DNA of 64,000 nt, from NCBI RefSeq assembly GCF_029227915.1, contig NC_079876.1, positions 38,485,828 through 38,549,827 of the forward strand, read 5' to 3'. The notes under the pieces are model-generated. The model was not told the DNA's origin, made no database searches, and was given only the letters and a program-made list of their open reading frames with translations. Positions within the stretch are counted from its first letter, which is position 1. Each line of letters begins with the position of its first letter. The position numbers and the translations under genes were made by a program. The DNA comes from Hydractinia symbiolongicarpus. Its lineage: Eukaryota; Cnidaria; Hydrozoa; Anthoathecata; Hydractiniidae. Below, one piece after another: positions 48,447 to 61,215 of this stretch.

Positions 48447-49256
48447 TTCGGGAAATGAGTTTACTCCCTGGGTACTTTCTTTGTATACTTTTGACTATAC
48501 GGGCCAAGCCCGGGATATACGGGAAATCGCGGGTTTTCGTTTGACGGCGATTAAACTTCTTTTATTCAGCGTCTCATCAAAAATGAAAACAAATTTGAAA
48601 ACTAATAGTCTCATGCGTTTTAGTGGTGAAAAAATACTTTAAAAAATCGTTCGGGAAATGAGTTTACTCCCTGGGTACTTTCTTTGTAAACTTTTGACTA
48701 TACGGCCGAGTCGGGATTTACGGGAAATCGCGGGTTTTTGTTTGCCGGCGATTAAACTTCTTTTATTCAGCGTCTCATCAAAAATTGAAACAATTTTGAA
48801 AACTACAAGTCTCATGCGTTATAGTGGTGAAAAAATAAATTAAAAAATCGTTCGGGAAATGAGTTTACTCCTTGGGTACTTTCTTTGTATACTTTTGACT
48901 ATACGGGCCAAGCCCGGGATTTACGGGAAATCGCGGGTTTTCCTTTGCCGTCGACTAAACCTCTTTTATTCAGCGTCTCATCAAAAATGAAAACAAATTT
49001 GAAAACGGCTAGTCTCATGCGTTTTAGTGGTGAAAAAATAATTTAAAAAATGGTTTGTGAAATCTGTTTACTTCCTGTGTACTTTCTTTGTATACTTTTG
49101 ACTATACGGGCCGAGTCCGGGATTTACGGGAAGTCGCGGCTTTTCGTTTGCCGGCGATTAAACTTCTTTTATTCAGCGTCTCATCAAAAATGAAAACATT
49201 TTTAAAAACTACAAGTCTCATGGCCTTTAGTGGTGAAATAATAATTTAAAAAATCA

Positions 49257-49862
49257 TTTGGGAAATGAGTTTACTCCCTGGGTACTTTCTTTGTATACTT
49301 TTGACTATACGGGCCGAGTCCGGGATTTACGGGAAATCGCAGGTTTTCGTTTGCCGGCGATTAAACTTCTTTTATTCAGCGTCTCATCAAAAATGAAAAC
49401 ATTTTTGAAAACTACAAGTCTCACGCGTTTTAGTGGTGAAAAAATAAATTAAAAAATCGTTCGGGAAATGAGTTTACTCACATGGTACTTTTTTTGTATA
49501 CATTCGACTATACGGGCCAAGCCCGGGATTTACGGGAAATCGCGGGTTTTCGTTTGCCGGCGATTAAACCTCTTTCATTAAGCGTCTCATCAAAAATGAA
49601 AGCAATTTTGAAAATACAAGTCTCATGCGTTTTAGTGGTGAAAAAATACTTTAAAAAATCGTTCGGGAAATGAGTTTACTCCCTGGGTACTTTCTTTGTA
49701 AACTTTTGACAATACGGCCGAGTCGGGATTTACGGGAAATCGCAGGTTTTCGTTTGCCGGCGATTAAACTTCTTTTATTCAGCGTCTCATTAAAAATGAA
49801 AACATTTTTGAAAACTACAAGTCTCATGCGTTATAGTGGTGAAAAAATAAATTAAAAAATCG
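49257..49862. repeat. A-G-E trimer module
   Basis: Copy of the 47,841 unit inside the second 7-mer, with the same private marks. Confidence 0.85.
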
Positions 49863-51275
49863 TTCGGGAAATGAGTTTACTCCCTGGGTACTTTCTTTGT
49901 ATACTTTTGACTATACGGGCCAAGCCCGGGATATACGGGAAATCGCGGGTTTTCGTTTGACGGCGATTAAACTTCTTTTATTCAGCGTCTCATCAAAAAT
50001 GAAAACAAAGTTGAAAACTAATAGTCTCATGCGTTTTAGTGGTGAAAAAATAATTTAAAAAATCGTTCGGGAAATGAGTTTACTTCCTGGGTACTTTCTT
50101 TGTATAGTTTTGACGATACGGGCCGAGTCCGGGATTTACGGGAAGTCGCGGGTTTTCGTTTGCCGGCGAATAAACTTCTTTTATTCAGCGTCTCATCAAA
50201 AATGAAAACATTTTTAAAAACTACAAGTCTCATGGGCTTTAATGGTGAAATAATAATTTAAAAAATTGTTTAGGAAATGAGTTTACTCCCTGGGTACTTT
50301 CTTTGTATACTTTTGACTATACGGGCCGAGTCCGGGATTTACGGGAAATCGCAGGTTTTCGTTTGCCGGCGATTAAACTTCTTTTATTCAGCGTCTCATC
50401 AAAAATGAAAAATTTTTTGAAAACTGCAAGTCTCATGCGTTATAGTGGTGAAAAAATAAATTAAAAAATCGTTCGGGAATTGAGTTTACTCCCTGGGTAC
50501 TTTCTTTGTATACTTTTGACTATACGGGCCGAGTCCGGGATTTACGGGAAATCGCAGGTTTTCGTTTGCCGGCGATTAAACTTCTTTTATTCAGCGTCTC
50601 ATTAAAAATGAAAACATTTTTGAAAACTACAAGTCTCATGCGTTATAGTGGTGAAAAAATAAATTAAAAAATCGGTCGGGAAATGAGTTTACTCCCTGGG
50701 TACTTTCTTTGTATACTTTTGACTATACGGGCCAAGCCCGGGATATACGGGAAATCGCGGGTTTTCGTTTGACGGCGATTAAACTTCTTTTATTCAGCGT
50801 CTCATCAAAAATGAAAACAAATTTGAAAACTAATAGTCTCATGCGTTTTAGTGGTGAAAAAATAATTTAAAAAATCGTTCGGGAAATGAGTTTACTTCCT
50901 GGGTACTTTCTTTGTATAGTTTTGACGATACGGGCCGAGTCCGGGATTTACGGGAAGTCGCGGGTTTTCGTTTGCCGGCGAATAAACTTCTTTTATTCAG
51001 CGTCTCATCAAAAATGAAAACATTTTTAAAAACTACAAGTCTCATGGGCTTTAATGGTGAAATAATAATTTAAAAAATTGTTTGGGAAATGAGTTTACTC
51101 CCTGGGTACTTTCTTTGTATACTTTTGACTATACGGGCCGAGTCCGGGATTTACGGGAAATCGCAGGTTTTCGTTTGCCGGCGATTAAACTTCTTTTATT
51201 CAGCGTCTCATCAAAAATGAAAAATTTTTTAAAAACTGCAAGTCTCATGCGTTATAGTGGTGAAAAAATAAATTA
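49848..51275. repeat. HOR: 4-mer (812 bp)
   Basis: 49,848-50,463 matches 50,660-51,275 at 812 bp. The order is the GATATACGGG/TTTGACGGCG monomer, an F-like monomer with GTATAGTTTTGACG, and an A monomer with an AAAAATTTTTT tail. The two copies of GTATAGTTTTGACG (50,102 and 50,914) are not seen elsewhere in the window. Confidence 0.82.
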
Positions 51276-51839
51276 AAAAATCGTTCGGGAATTGAGTTTA
51301 CTCCCTGGGTACTTTCTTTGTATACTTTTGACTATACGGGCCAAGCCCGGGATTTACGGGAAATCGCGGGTTTTCGTTTGCCGGCGATTAAAATTCTTTT
51401 ATTCAGCGTCTCATCAAAAATGAAAACAAATTTGAAAACTGCTAGTCTCATGCGTTTTAGTGGTGAAAAAATAATTTAAAAAATGGTTCGTGAAATCTGT
51501 TTACTTCCTGGGTACTTTCTTTGTATACTTTTGACTATACGGGCCGAGTCCGGGATTTACGGGAAGTCGCGGGTTTTCGTTTGCCGGCGATTAAACTTCT
51601 TTTATTCAGCGTCTCATCAAAAATGAAAACATTTTTAAAAACTACAAATCTCATGGGCTTAAGTGGTGAAATAATAATTTAAAAAATCGTTTGGGAAATG
51701 AGTTTACTCCCTGGGTACTTTCTTTGTATACTTTTGACTATACGGGCCGAGTCCGGGATTTACGGGAAATCGCAGGTTTTCGTTTGCCGGCGATTAAACT
51801 TCTTTTATTCAGCTTCTCATCAAAAATGAACACATTTTT
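51276..51839. repeat. GGGAATTGAG, F and A monomers leading into a 6-mer
   Basis: These three monomers repeat the order at 44,185-44,750 (spacing 7,091 bp) and 35,868-36,430. They form the entry to the 6-mer that follows. No gene. Confidence 0.75.
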
Positions 51840-54278
51840 GAAAACTACAAGTCTTATGCGTTTTAGTGGTGAAAAAATAATTTAAAAAATCGTTCTGGAA
51901 ATGAGTTTACTCACAGGGTACTTTTTTTGTATACATTCGACTATACGGGCCAAGCCCTGGATTTACGGGAAATCGCTGGTTTTCGTTTGCCGGCGATTAA
52001 ACCTCTTTCATTAAGCGTCTCATCAAAAATGAAAACATTTTTGAAAACTACAAGTCTCATGCGTTTTAGTGGTGAAAAAATAATATAAAAAATCGTTCGG
52101 GAAATGAGTTTACTGCCTGGGTACTTTCTTTGTATACTTTTGACTATACGGGCCAAGCCCGGGATTTACGGGAAATGGCGGGTTTTCCTTTGCCGGTGAT
52201 TAAACTTCTTTTATTCAGTGTCTAATCAAAAATGAAATCATTTTTGAAAACTACAAGTCTCATGCGTTTTAGTGGTGAAAAGATAATTTAAAAAATCGTT
52301 TTGGAAATGAGTTTACTCACAGGGTACTTTCTTTGTATACATTCGACTATACGGGCCAAGCCCGGGATTTACGGGAAATCGCGGGTTCTTGTTTGCCGGC
52401 GATTAATCCAGTTTCATTAAGCGTCTCATCAAAAATGAAAACATTTCTAAAAACTACAAGTCTCATGCGTTTTAGTGGTTAAAAAATAATTTCAAAAATC
52501 GTTCGGGAAATGAGTTTACTCCCTGGGTACTTTCTTTGTATACTTTTGACTATACGGGCCGAGTCCGGGATTTACGGGAAGTCGCGGGTTTTCGTTTGCC
52601 GGCGAATAAACTTCTTTTATTCAGCGTCTCATCAAAAATGAAAACATTTTTAAAAACTACAAGTCTCATGGGCTTCAATGGTGAAATAATAATTTAAAAA
52701 ATTGTTTGGGAAATGAGTTTACCCCCTGGGTACTTTCTTTGTATACTTTTGACTATACGGGCCGAGTCCGGGATTTACGGGAAATCGCAGGTTTTCGTTT
52801 GCCGGCGATTAAACTTCTTTTATTCAGCGTCTCATCAAAAATGAAAAATTTTTTGAAAACTACAAGTCTCATGCGTTATAGTGGTGAAAAAATAAATTAA
52901 AAAATCGTTCGGGAATTGAGTTTACTCCCTGGGTACTTTCTTTGTATACTTTTGACTATACGGGCCAAGCCCGGGATTTACGGGAAATCGCAGGTTTTCG
53001 TTTGCCGGCGATTAAAATTCTTTTATTCAGCGTCTCATCAAAAATGAAAACAAATTTGAAAACTACAAGTCTTATGCGTTTTAGTGGTGAAAAAATAATT
53101 TAAAAAATCGTTCTGGAAATGAGTTTACTCACAGGGTACTTTTTTTGTATACATTCGACTATACGGGCCAAGCCCTGGATTTACGGGAAATCGCTGGTTT
53201 TCGTTTGCCGGCGATTAAACCTCTTTCATTAAGCGTCTCATCAAAAATGAAAACATTTTTGAAAACTACAAGTCTCATGCGTTTTAGTGGTGAAAAAATA
53301 ATATAAAAAATCGTTCGGGAAATGAGTTTACTGCCTGGGTACTTTCTTTGTATACTTTTGACTATACGGGCCAAGCCCGGGATTTACGGGAAATGGCGGG
53401 TTTTCCTTTGCCGGTGATTAAACTTCTTTTATTCAGTGTCTAATCAAAAATGAAATCATTTTTGAAAACTACAAGTCTCATGCGTTTTAGTGGTGAAAAG
53501 ATAATTTAAAAAATCGTTTTGGAAATGAGTTTACTCACAGGGTACTTTCTTTGTATACATTCGACTATACGGGCCAAGCCCGGGATTTACGGGAAATCGC
53601 GGGTTCTTGTTTGCCGGCGATTAATCCAGTTTCATTAAGCGTCTCATCAAAAATGAAAACATTTCTAAAAACTACAAGTCTCATGCGTTTTAGTGGTTAA
53701 AAAATAATTTCAAAAATCGTTCGGGAAATGAGTTTACTCCCTGGGTACTTTCTTTGTATACTTTTGACTATACGGGCCGAGTCCGGGATTTACGGGAAGT
53801 CGCGGGTTTTCGTTTGCCGGCGAATAAACTTCTTTTATTCAGCGTCTCATCAAAAATGAAAACATTTTTAAAAACTACAAGTCTCATGGGCTTCAATGGT
53901 GAAATAATAATTTAAAAAATTGTTTGGGAAATGAGTTTACCCCCTGGGTACTTTCTTTGTATACTTTTGACTATACGGGCCGAGTCCGGGATTTACGGGA
54001 AATCGCAGGTTTTCGTTTGCCGGCGATTAAACTTCTTTTATTCAGCGTCTCATCAAAAATGAAAAATTTTTTGAAAACTACAAGTCTCATGCGTTATAGT
54101 GGTGAAAAAATAAATTAAAAAATCGTTCGGGAATTGAGTTTACTCCCTGGGTACTTTCTTTGTATACTTTTGACTATACGGGCCAAGCCCGGGATTTACG
54201 GGAAATCGCAGGTTTTCGTTTGCCGGCGATTAAAATTCTTTTATTCAGCGTCTCATCAAAAATGAAAACAAATTTGAA
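51840..54278. repeat. HOR: 6-mer (1,218 bp), end-to-end duplication
   Basis: 51,840-53,060 matches 53,058-54,278. The unit is H, I, B', GGTTAAAAAA/F-like, A, and the GGGAATTGAG monomer. Shared rare marks are CGCTGGTTTTCG in H, GTTCTTGTTTGCC, ATCCAGTTTC and TTTACCCCCTGGG. The join lies in the GAAAACTACAAGTCTTATGCG region near 53,059, where the tail of the GGGAATTGAG monomer runs straight into an H leader. Confidence 0.86.
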
Positions 54279-57149
54279 AACTGCTAGTCTCATGCGTTTT
54301 AGTGGTGAAAAAATAATTTAAAAAATGGTTCGTGAAATCTGTTTACTTCCTGGGTACTTTCTTTGTATACTTTTGACTATACGGGCCGAATCCGGGATTT
54401 GCGGGAAGTTGCGGGTTTTCGTTTGCCGGCGATTAAACTTCTTTTATTCAGCGTCTCATCAAAAATGAAAACATTTTTAAAAACTACAAATCTCATGGGC
54501 TTAAGTGGTGAAATAATAATTTAAAAAATCGTTTGGGAAATGAGTTTACTCCCTGGGTACTTTCTTTGTATACTTTTGACTATACGGGCCGAGTCCGGGA
54601 TTTACGGGAAATCGCAGGTTTTCGTTTGCCGGCGATTAAACTTCTTTTATTCAGCTTCTCATCAAAAATGAACACATTTTTGAAAACTACAAGTCTTATG
54701 CGTTTTAGTGGTGAAAAAATAATTTAAAAAATCGTTCTGGAAATGAGTTTACTCACAGGGTACTTTTTTTGTATACATTCGACTATACGGGCCAAGCCCT
54801 GGATTTACGGGAAATCGCGGGTTTTCGTTTGCCGGCGATTAAACCTCTTTCATTAAGCGTCTCATCAAAAATGAAAACATTTCTGAAAACTACAAGTCTC
54901 ATGCGTTTTAGTGGTGAAAAAATAATTTAAAAAATCGTTCGGGAAATGAGTTTACTCCCTGGGTACTTTCTTTGTATACTTTTGATTATACGGGCCGAGT
55001 CGGGATTTACGGGAAATCGCGGGTTTTCGTTTGCCGGCGATTAAACTTCTTTTATTCAGCGTCTCATCAAAAATGAAATCATTTTTAAAAACTACAAGTC
55101 TCATGGGCTTTAGTGGTGAAATAATAATTTAAAAAATCGTTTGGGAAATGAGTTTACTCCCTGGGTACTTTCTTTGTATACTTTTGATTATACGGGCCGA
55201 GTCCGGGATTTACGGAAAATCGCAGGTTTTCGTTTGCCGGCGATTAAACTGCTTTTATTCAGCGTCTCATCAAAAATGAAATCATTTTTGAAAACTACAA
55301 GTCTTATGCGTTTTAGTGGTGAAAAAATAATTTAAAAAATCGTTCTGGCAATTAGTTTACTCACAGGGTACTTTCTTTGTATACATTCGACTATACGGGC
55401 CGAGTCCGGGATTTACGGGAAATCGCAGGTTTTTGTTTGCCGGCGATTAAACTTCTTTTATTCAGCGTCTCATCAAAAATAAAATCATTTTTAAAAACTA
55501 CAAGTCTCATGGGCTTTAGTGGTGAAATAATAATTTAAAAAATCGTTTGGGAAATGAGTTTACTCCCTGGGTACTTTCTTTGTATACTTTTGACTATACG
55601 GGCCGAGTCCGGGATTTACGGGAAATCGCAGGTTTTCGTTTGCCGGCGATTAAACTTCTTTTATTCAGCGTCTCATCAAAAATGAAATCATTTTTGAAAA
55701 CTACAAGTCTTATGCGTTTTAGTGGTGAAAAAATAATTTAAAAAATCGTTCTGGAAATGAGTTTACTCACAGCGTACTTTCTTTGTATACATTCGACTAT
55801 ACGGGCCAAGCCCGGGATTTAGGGTAATCGCTGGTTTTCGTTTGCCGGCGATTAAACTTCTTTTATTCAGCGTCTCATCAAAAATGAAAACATTTTTGAA
55901 AACTACAAGTCTCATGCGTTTTAGTGGTGAAAAGATAATTTAAAAAATCGTTTTGGAAATGAGTTTACTCACAGGGTACTTTCTTTGTATACATTCGACT
56001 ATACGGGCCAAGCCATTGATTTACGGGAAATCGCGGGTTTTCCTTTGCCGGCGATTAAACCACTTTCATTAAGCGTCTCATCAAAAATGAAAACATTTCT
56101 GAAAACTACAAGTCTCATGCGTTTTAGTGGTGAAAAAATAATTTAAAAAATCGTTCGGGAAATGAGTTTACTCCCTGGGTACTTTCTTTGTATACTTTTG
56201 ACTATACGGGCCGAGTCGGGATTTACGGGAAATCGCGGGTTTTCGTTTGCCGGCGATTAAACTTCTTTTATTCAACGTCTCATCAAAAATGAAATCATTT
56301 TTAAAAACTACAAGTCTCATGGGCTTTAGTGGTGAAACAATAATTTAAAAAATCGTTTGGGAAATGAGTTTACTCCCTGGGTACTTTCTTTGTATAATTT
56401 TGACTATACGGGCCGAGTCCGGGATTTACGGGAAATCGCAGGTTTTCGTTTGCCGGCGATTAAACTGCTTTTATTCAGCGTCTCATCAAAAATGAAATCA
56501 TTTTTGAAAACTACAAGTCTTATGCGTTTTAGTGGTGAAAAAACAATTTAAAAAATCGTTCTGGAAATTAGTTTACTTACAGGGTACTTTCTTTGTATAC
56601 ATTCGACTATACGGGCTGAGTCCGGGATTTACGGGAAATCGCGGGTTTTTGTTTGCCGGCGAATAAACTTCTTTTATTCAGCGTCTCATCAAAAATGAAA
56701 ACATTTTTAAAAACTACAAGTCTCATGGGCTTTAGTGGTGAAATAATAATTTAAAAAATCGTTCGGGAAATGAGTTTACACCCCGGGTACTTTCTTTGTA
56801 TACTTTTGACTATACGGCCGAGTCGGGAGTTACGGGAAATCGCGGGTTTTCGTTTGCCGGCGATTAAACTTCTTTTATTCAGCGTCTCATCAAAAATGAA
56901 AACATTTTTGAAAACTACAAGTCTCATGCGTTATAGTGGTGAAAAAATAAATTAAAAAATCGTTCGGGAAATGGGTTTACTCCCTGGGTACTTTCTTTGT
57001 ATACTTTTGACTATAAGGGCCAAGCCCGGGATTTACGGGAAATCGCCGGTTTTCTTTTGCCGGCGATTAAACCACTTTCATTAAGCGTCTCATCAAAAAT
57101 GAAAATATTTCTGAAAACTACAAGTGTCATGCGTTTTAGTGGTGAAAAA
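54279..57149. repeat. Mixed block: F, A, H, then A/B/C/D monomers
   Basis: The first part continues the 44.4-44.9 kb order (F, A, H) with private changes such as CCGAATCCGGG and TTTGCGGGAAGTTG near 54,390. From about 54,935 the monomers are of the 3-9 kb kind (AAATCATTTTT tails, GATTATACGG, C-D pair). From about 56,130 they match 31,600 onward. A 1-bp loss is seen in TTAGGGTAATCG at about 55,820. No gene. Confidence 0.75.
57041..57068. repeat. Perfect 9-bp inverted repeat
   Basis: TTTTCTTTTG loop form, in a monomer with CTATAAGGGCC. Confidence 0.85.
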
Positions 57150-57649
57150 ATAAATTAAAAAATCGTTCGGGAAATAAGTTTACTCCCTGGGTACTTTCTT
57201 TGTATACTTTGGACTATACGGGCCTAGCCCGGGATTTACGGGAAATTGCGGGTTTTCGTATGCCGTCGATTAAACTTCTTTTATTCAGCGTCTCATCAAA
57301 AATGAAAACAAATTTGAAAACTACTAGTCTCATGCGTTTTAGTGGTGAAAAAATAATTTAAAAAATCGTGCGGGAAATGAGTTTACTTCCTGGGTACTTT
57401 CTTTGTATACTTTTGACTATACGGGCCGAGTCCGGGATTTAGGGGAAGTCGCGGGTTTTCGTTTGCCGGCGATTAAACTTCTTTTATTCAGCGTCTCATC
57501 AAAAATGAAAACATTTTTAAAAACTACAAGTCTCATGGGCTTTAATGGTGAAATAATAATTTAAAAAATCGTTTGGGAAATGAGTTTACTCCCTGGGTAC
57601 TTTCTTTGTATACTTTTGACTATACGGGCCGAGTCCGGGATTTACGGGA

Positions 57650-57677
57650 AATCGCCGGTTTTCTTTTGCCGGCGATT
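57650..57677. repeat. Perfect 9-bp inverted repeat
   Basis: TTTTCTTTTG loop form, first copy of the 20-mer. Confidence 0.85.
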
Positions 57678-58381
57678 AAACCACTTTCATTAAGCGTCTC
57701 ATCAAAAATGAAAATATTTCTGAAAACTACAAGTCTCATGCGTTTTAGTGGTGAAAAAATACTTTAAAAAATCGTTCGGGAAATGAGTTTACTCCCTGGG
57801 TACTTTCTTTGTAAACTTTTGACTATACGGCCGAGTCGGGATTTACGGGAAATCGCGGGTTTTTGTTTGCCGGCGATTAAACTTCTTTTATTCAGCGTCT
57901 CATCAAAAATGAAAACATTTTTGAAAACTACAAGTCTCATGCGTTATAGTGGTGAAAAAATAAATTAAAAAATCGTTCGGGAAATGAGTTTACTCCCTTG
58001 GTACTTTCTTTGTATACTTTTGACTATACGGGCCAAGCCCGGGATTTTCGGGAAATCGCGGGTTTTCGTTTGCCGTCGATTAAACTTCTTTTATTCAGCG
58101 TCTCATCAAAAATAAAAACAAATTTGAAAACTACTAGTCTCATGCGTTTTAGTGGTGAAAAAATAATTTAAAAAATCGTTCGGGAAATGAGTTTACTTCC
58201 TGGGTACTTTCTTTGTATACTTTTGACTATACGGGCCGAGTCCGGGATTTACGGGAAGTTGCGGGTTTTCGTTTGCCGGCGATTAAACTTCTTTTATTCA
58301 GCTTTTCATCAAAAATGAAAACATTTTTAAAAACTACAAGTCTCATGGGCTTTAATGGTGAAATAATAATTTAAAAAATCG

Positions 58382-58988
58382 TTTGGGAAATGAGTTTACT
58401 CCCTGGGTACTTTCTTTGTATACTTTTGACTATACGGGCCGAGTCCGGGATTTACGGGAAATCGCAGGTTTTCGTTTGCCGGCGATTAAACTTCTTTTAT
58501 TCAGCGTCTCATCAAAAATGAAAACATTTTTGAAAACTACAAGTGTCACGCGTTTTAGTGGTGAAAAAATAAATTAAAAAATCGTTCGGGAAATGAGTTT
58601 ACTCACATGGTACTTTTTTTGTATACATTCGACTATACGGGCCAAGCCTGGGATTTACGGGAAATCGCGGGTTTTCGTTTGCCGGCGATTAAACCTCTTT
58701 CATTAAGCGTCTCATCAAAAATGAAAGCAATTTTGAAAACTACAAGTCTCATGCGTTTTAGTGGTGAAAAAATACTTTAAAAAATCGTTCGGGAAATGAG
58801 TTTACTCCCTGGGTACTTTCTTTGTAAACTTTTGACTATACGGCCGAGTCGGGATTTACGGGAAATCGCAGGTTTTCGTTTGCCGGCGATTAAACTTCTT
58901 TTATTCATTGTCTCATCAAAAATGAAAACATTTTTGAAAACTACAAGTCTCATGCGTTATAGTGGTGAAAAAATAAATTAAAAAATCG
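58382..58988. repeat. A-G-E trimer module, 607-bp form
   Basis: The G monomer here has the full GAAAACTACAAG, so it is 203 bp and the unit 607 bp. The A tail reads AGTGTCACGCG. This is either the ancestral form or a repaired one. Confidence 0.83.
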
Positions 58989-60809
58989 TTCGGGAAATGA
59001 GTTTACTCCCTGGGTACTTTCTTTGTATACTTTTGACTATACGGGCCAAGCCCGGGATTTACGGGAAATCGCGGGTTTTCGTTTGCCAGCGATTAAACTT
59101 CTTTTATTCAGCGTCTCATCAAAAATGAAAACAAATTTGAAAACTTCTAGTCTCATGCGTTTTAGTGGTGAAAAAATAATTTAAAAAATCGTTCGTGAAA
59201 TGAGTTTACTTCCTGGGTACTTTCTTTGTATACTTTTGACTATACGGGCCGAGTCCGGGATTTACGGGAAGTCGCGGGTTTTCGTTTGCCGGCGATTAAA
59301 CTTCTTTTATTCAGCGTCTCATCAAAAATGAAAACATTTTTAAAAACTACAAGTCTCATGGGCTTTAATGGGGAAATAATAATTTAAAAAATCGTTTGGG
59401 AAATGAGTTGACTCCCTGGGTACTTTCTTTGTATACTTTTGACTATACGGGCCGAGTCCAGGATTTACGGGAAATCGCAGGTTTTCGTTTGCCGGCGATT
59501 AAACTTAATTTATTCAGCGTCTCATCAAAAATGAAAATATTTTTGAAAACTACAAGTCTCATGCGTTATAGTGGTGAAAAAATAAATTAAAAAATCGTTC
59601 GGGAAATGAATTTACTCCCTGGGTACTTTCTTTGTATACTTTTGACTATACGGGCCAAGCCCGGGATTTACGGGAAATCGCGGGTTTTCGTTTGCCGGCG
59701 ATTAAACTTCTTTTATTCAGCGTCTCATCAAAAATGAAAACAAATTTGAAAACTGCTAGTCTCATGCGTTTTAGTGGTGAAAAAATAATTTAAAAAATGG
59801 TTCGTGAAATCGGTTTACTTCCTGGATACTTTCTTTGTATACTTTTGACTATACGGGCCGAGTCCGGGATTTACGGGAAGTCGCAGGTTTTCGTTTGCCG
59901 GCGATTAAACTTCTTTTATTCAGCGTCTCATCAAAAATGAAAACATTTTTAAAAACTACAACTCTCATGGGCTTTAGTGGTGAAATAATAATTTAAAAAA
60001 TCGTTTGGGAAATGAGTTTACTCCCTGGGTACTTTCTTTGTATACTTTTGACTATACGGGCCGAGTCCGGGATTTACGGGAAATCGCAGGTTTTCGTTTG
60101 CCGGCGATTAAACTTCTTTTATTCAGCGTCCCATCAAAAATGAAAACATTTTTGAAAACTACAAGTCTCATGCGTTTTAGTGGTGAAAAAATAAATTAAA
60201 AAATCGTTCGGGAAATGAGTTTACTCACAGGGTACTTTTTTTGTACACATTCGACTATACGGGCCAAGCCCGGGATTTACGGAAAATCGCGGGTTTTCGT
60301 TTGCCGGCGATTAAACCTCTTTCATTAAGCGTCTCATCAAAAATGAAAGCATTTTTGAAAACTACAAGTCTCATGCGTTTTAGTAGTGAAAAAAAAATTT
60401 AAAAAATCGTTCGGGAAATGATTTTACTCCCTGGGTACTTTCTTTGTATACTTTTGACTATACGGGCCAAGCGCGGGATTTACGGGAAAACGCGGTTTTC
60501 CGTTTGCCGGCGATTAAACTTCTTTTATTCAGCGTCTCATCAAAAATGAAAACATTTTTGAAAACTACAAGTCTTATGCGTTTTAGTGGTGAAAAAATAA
60601 TTTAAAAAATCGTTCTGGAAATTAGTTTACTTACAGGGTACTTTCTTTGTATACATTCGACTATACGGGCCGAGTCCGGGATTTACGGGAAATCGCGGGT
60701 TTTTGTTTGCCGGCGAATAAACTTCTTTTATTCATTGTCTCATCAAAAATGAAAACATTTTTAAAAACTACAAGTCTCATGGGCTTTAGTGGTGAAATAA
60801 TAATTTAAA

Positions 60810-61215
60810 AAATCGTTCGGGAAATGAGTTTACACCCCGGGTACTTTCTTTGTATACTTTAGACTATACGGCCGAGTCGGGAGTTACGGGAAATCGCGGG
60901 TTTTCGTTTGCCGGCGATTAAACTTCTTTTATTCAGCGTCTCATCAAAAATGAAAACATTTTTGAAAACTACAAGTCTCATGCGTTATAGTGGTGAAAAA
61001 ATAAATAAAAAAATCGTTCGGGAAATGAGTTTACTCCCCGGGTACTTTCTTTGTATACTTTTGACTATACGGCCGAGTCGGGAGTTACGGGAAATCGCGG
61101 GTTTTCGTTTGCCGGCGATTAAACTTCTTTTATTCAGCGTCTCATCAAAAATGAAAACATTTTTGAAAACTACAAGTCTCATGCGTTATAGTGGTGAAAA
61201 AATAAAATAAAAAAT
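60810..61215. repeat. Two D-like monomers in tandem, stop codons lost
   Basis: A D monomer (CACCCCGGG) is followed by a near copy with CTCCCCGGG and the same CGGCCGAGTCGGGAGTT core. Their tails read AATAAATAAAA and AATAAAATAAAA in place of AATAAATTAAAA. Loss of the usual TAA lets a spurious frame run for 100 codons from 60,908 to 61,210. The spacing is about one monomer. Confidence 0.8.

Larger units (their letters stand above)
47190..50050. repeat. HOR: 7-mer (1,416 bp), tandem duplication
   Basis: 47,190-48,630 matches 48,606-50,050, that is, almost exactly end to end. The unit is E, GCCGTCGACTAAAC monomer, F, A, G, E, and a GATATACGGG monomer with TTTGACGGCG. It therefore contains one A-G-E trimer. 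Shared rare marks are GACAATACGG, CTCATTAAAAATG, CTCCTTGGG and CCTGTGTAC. Confidence 0.85.
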
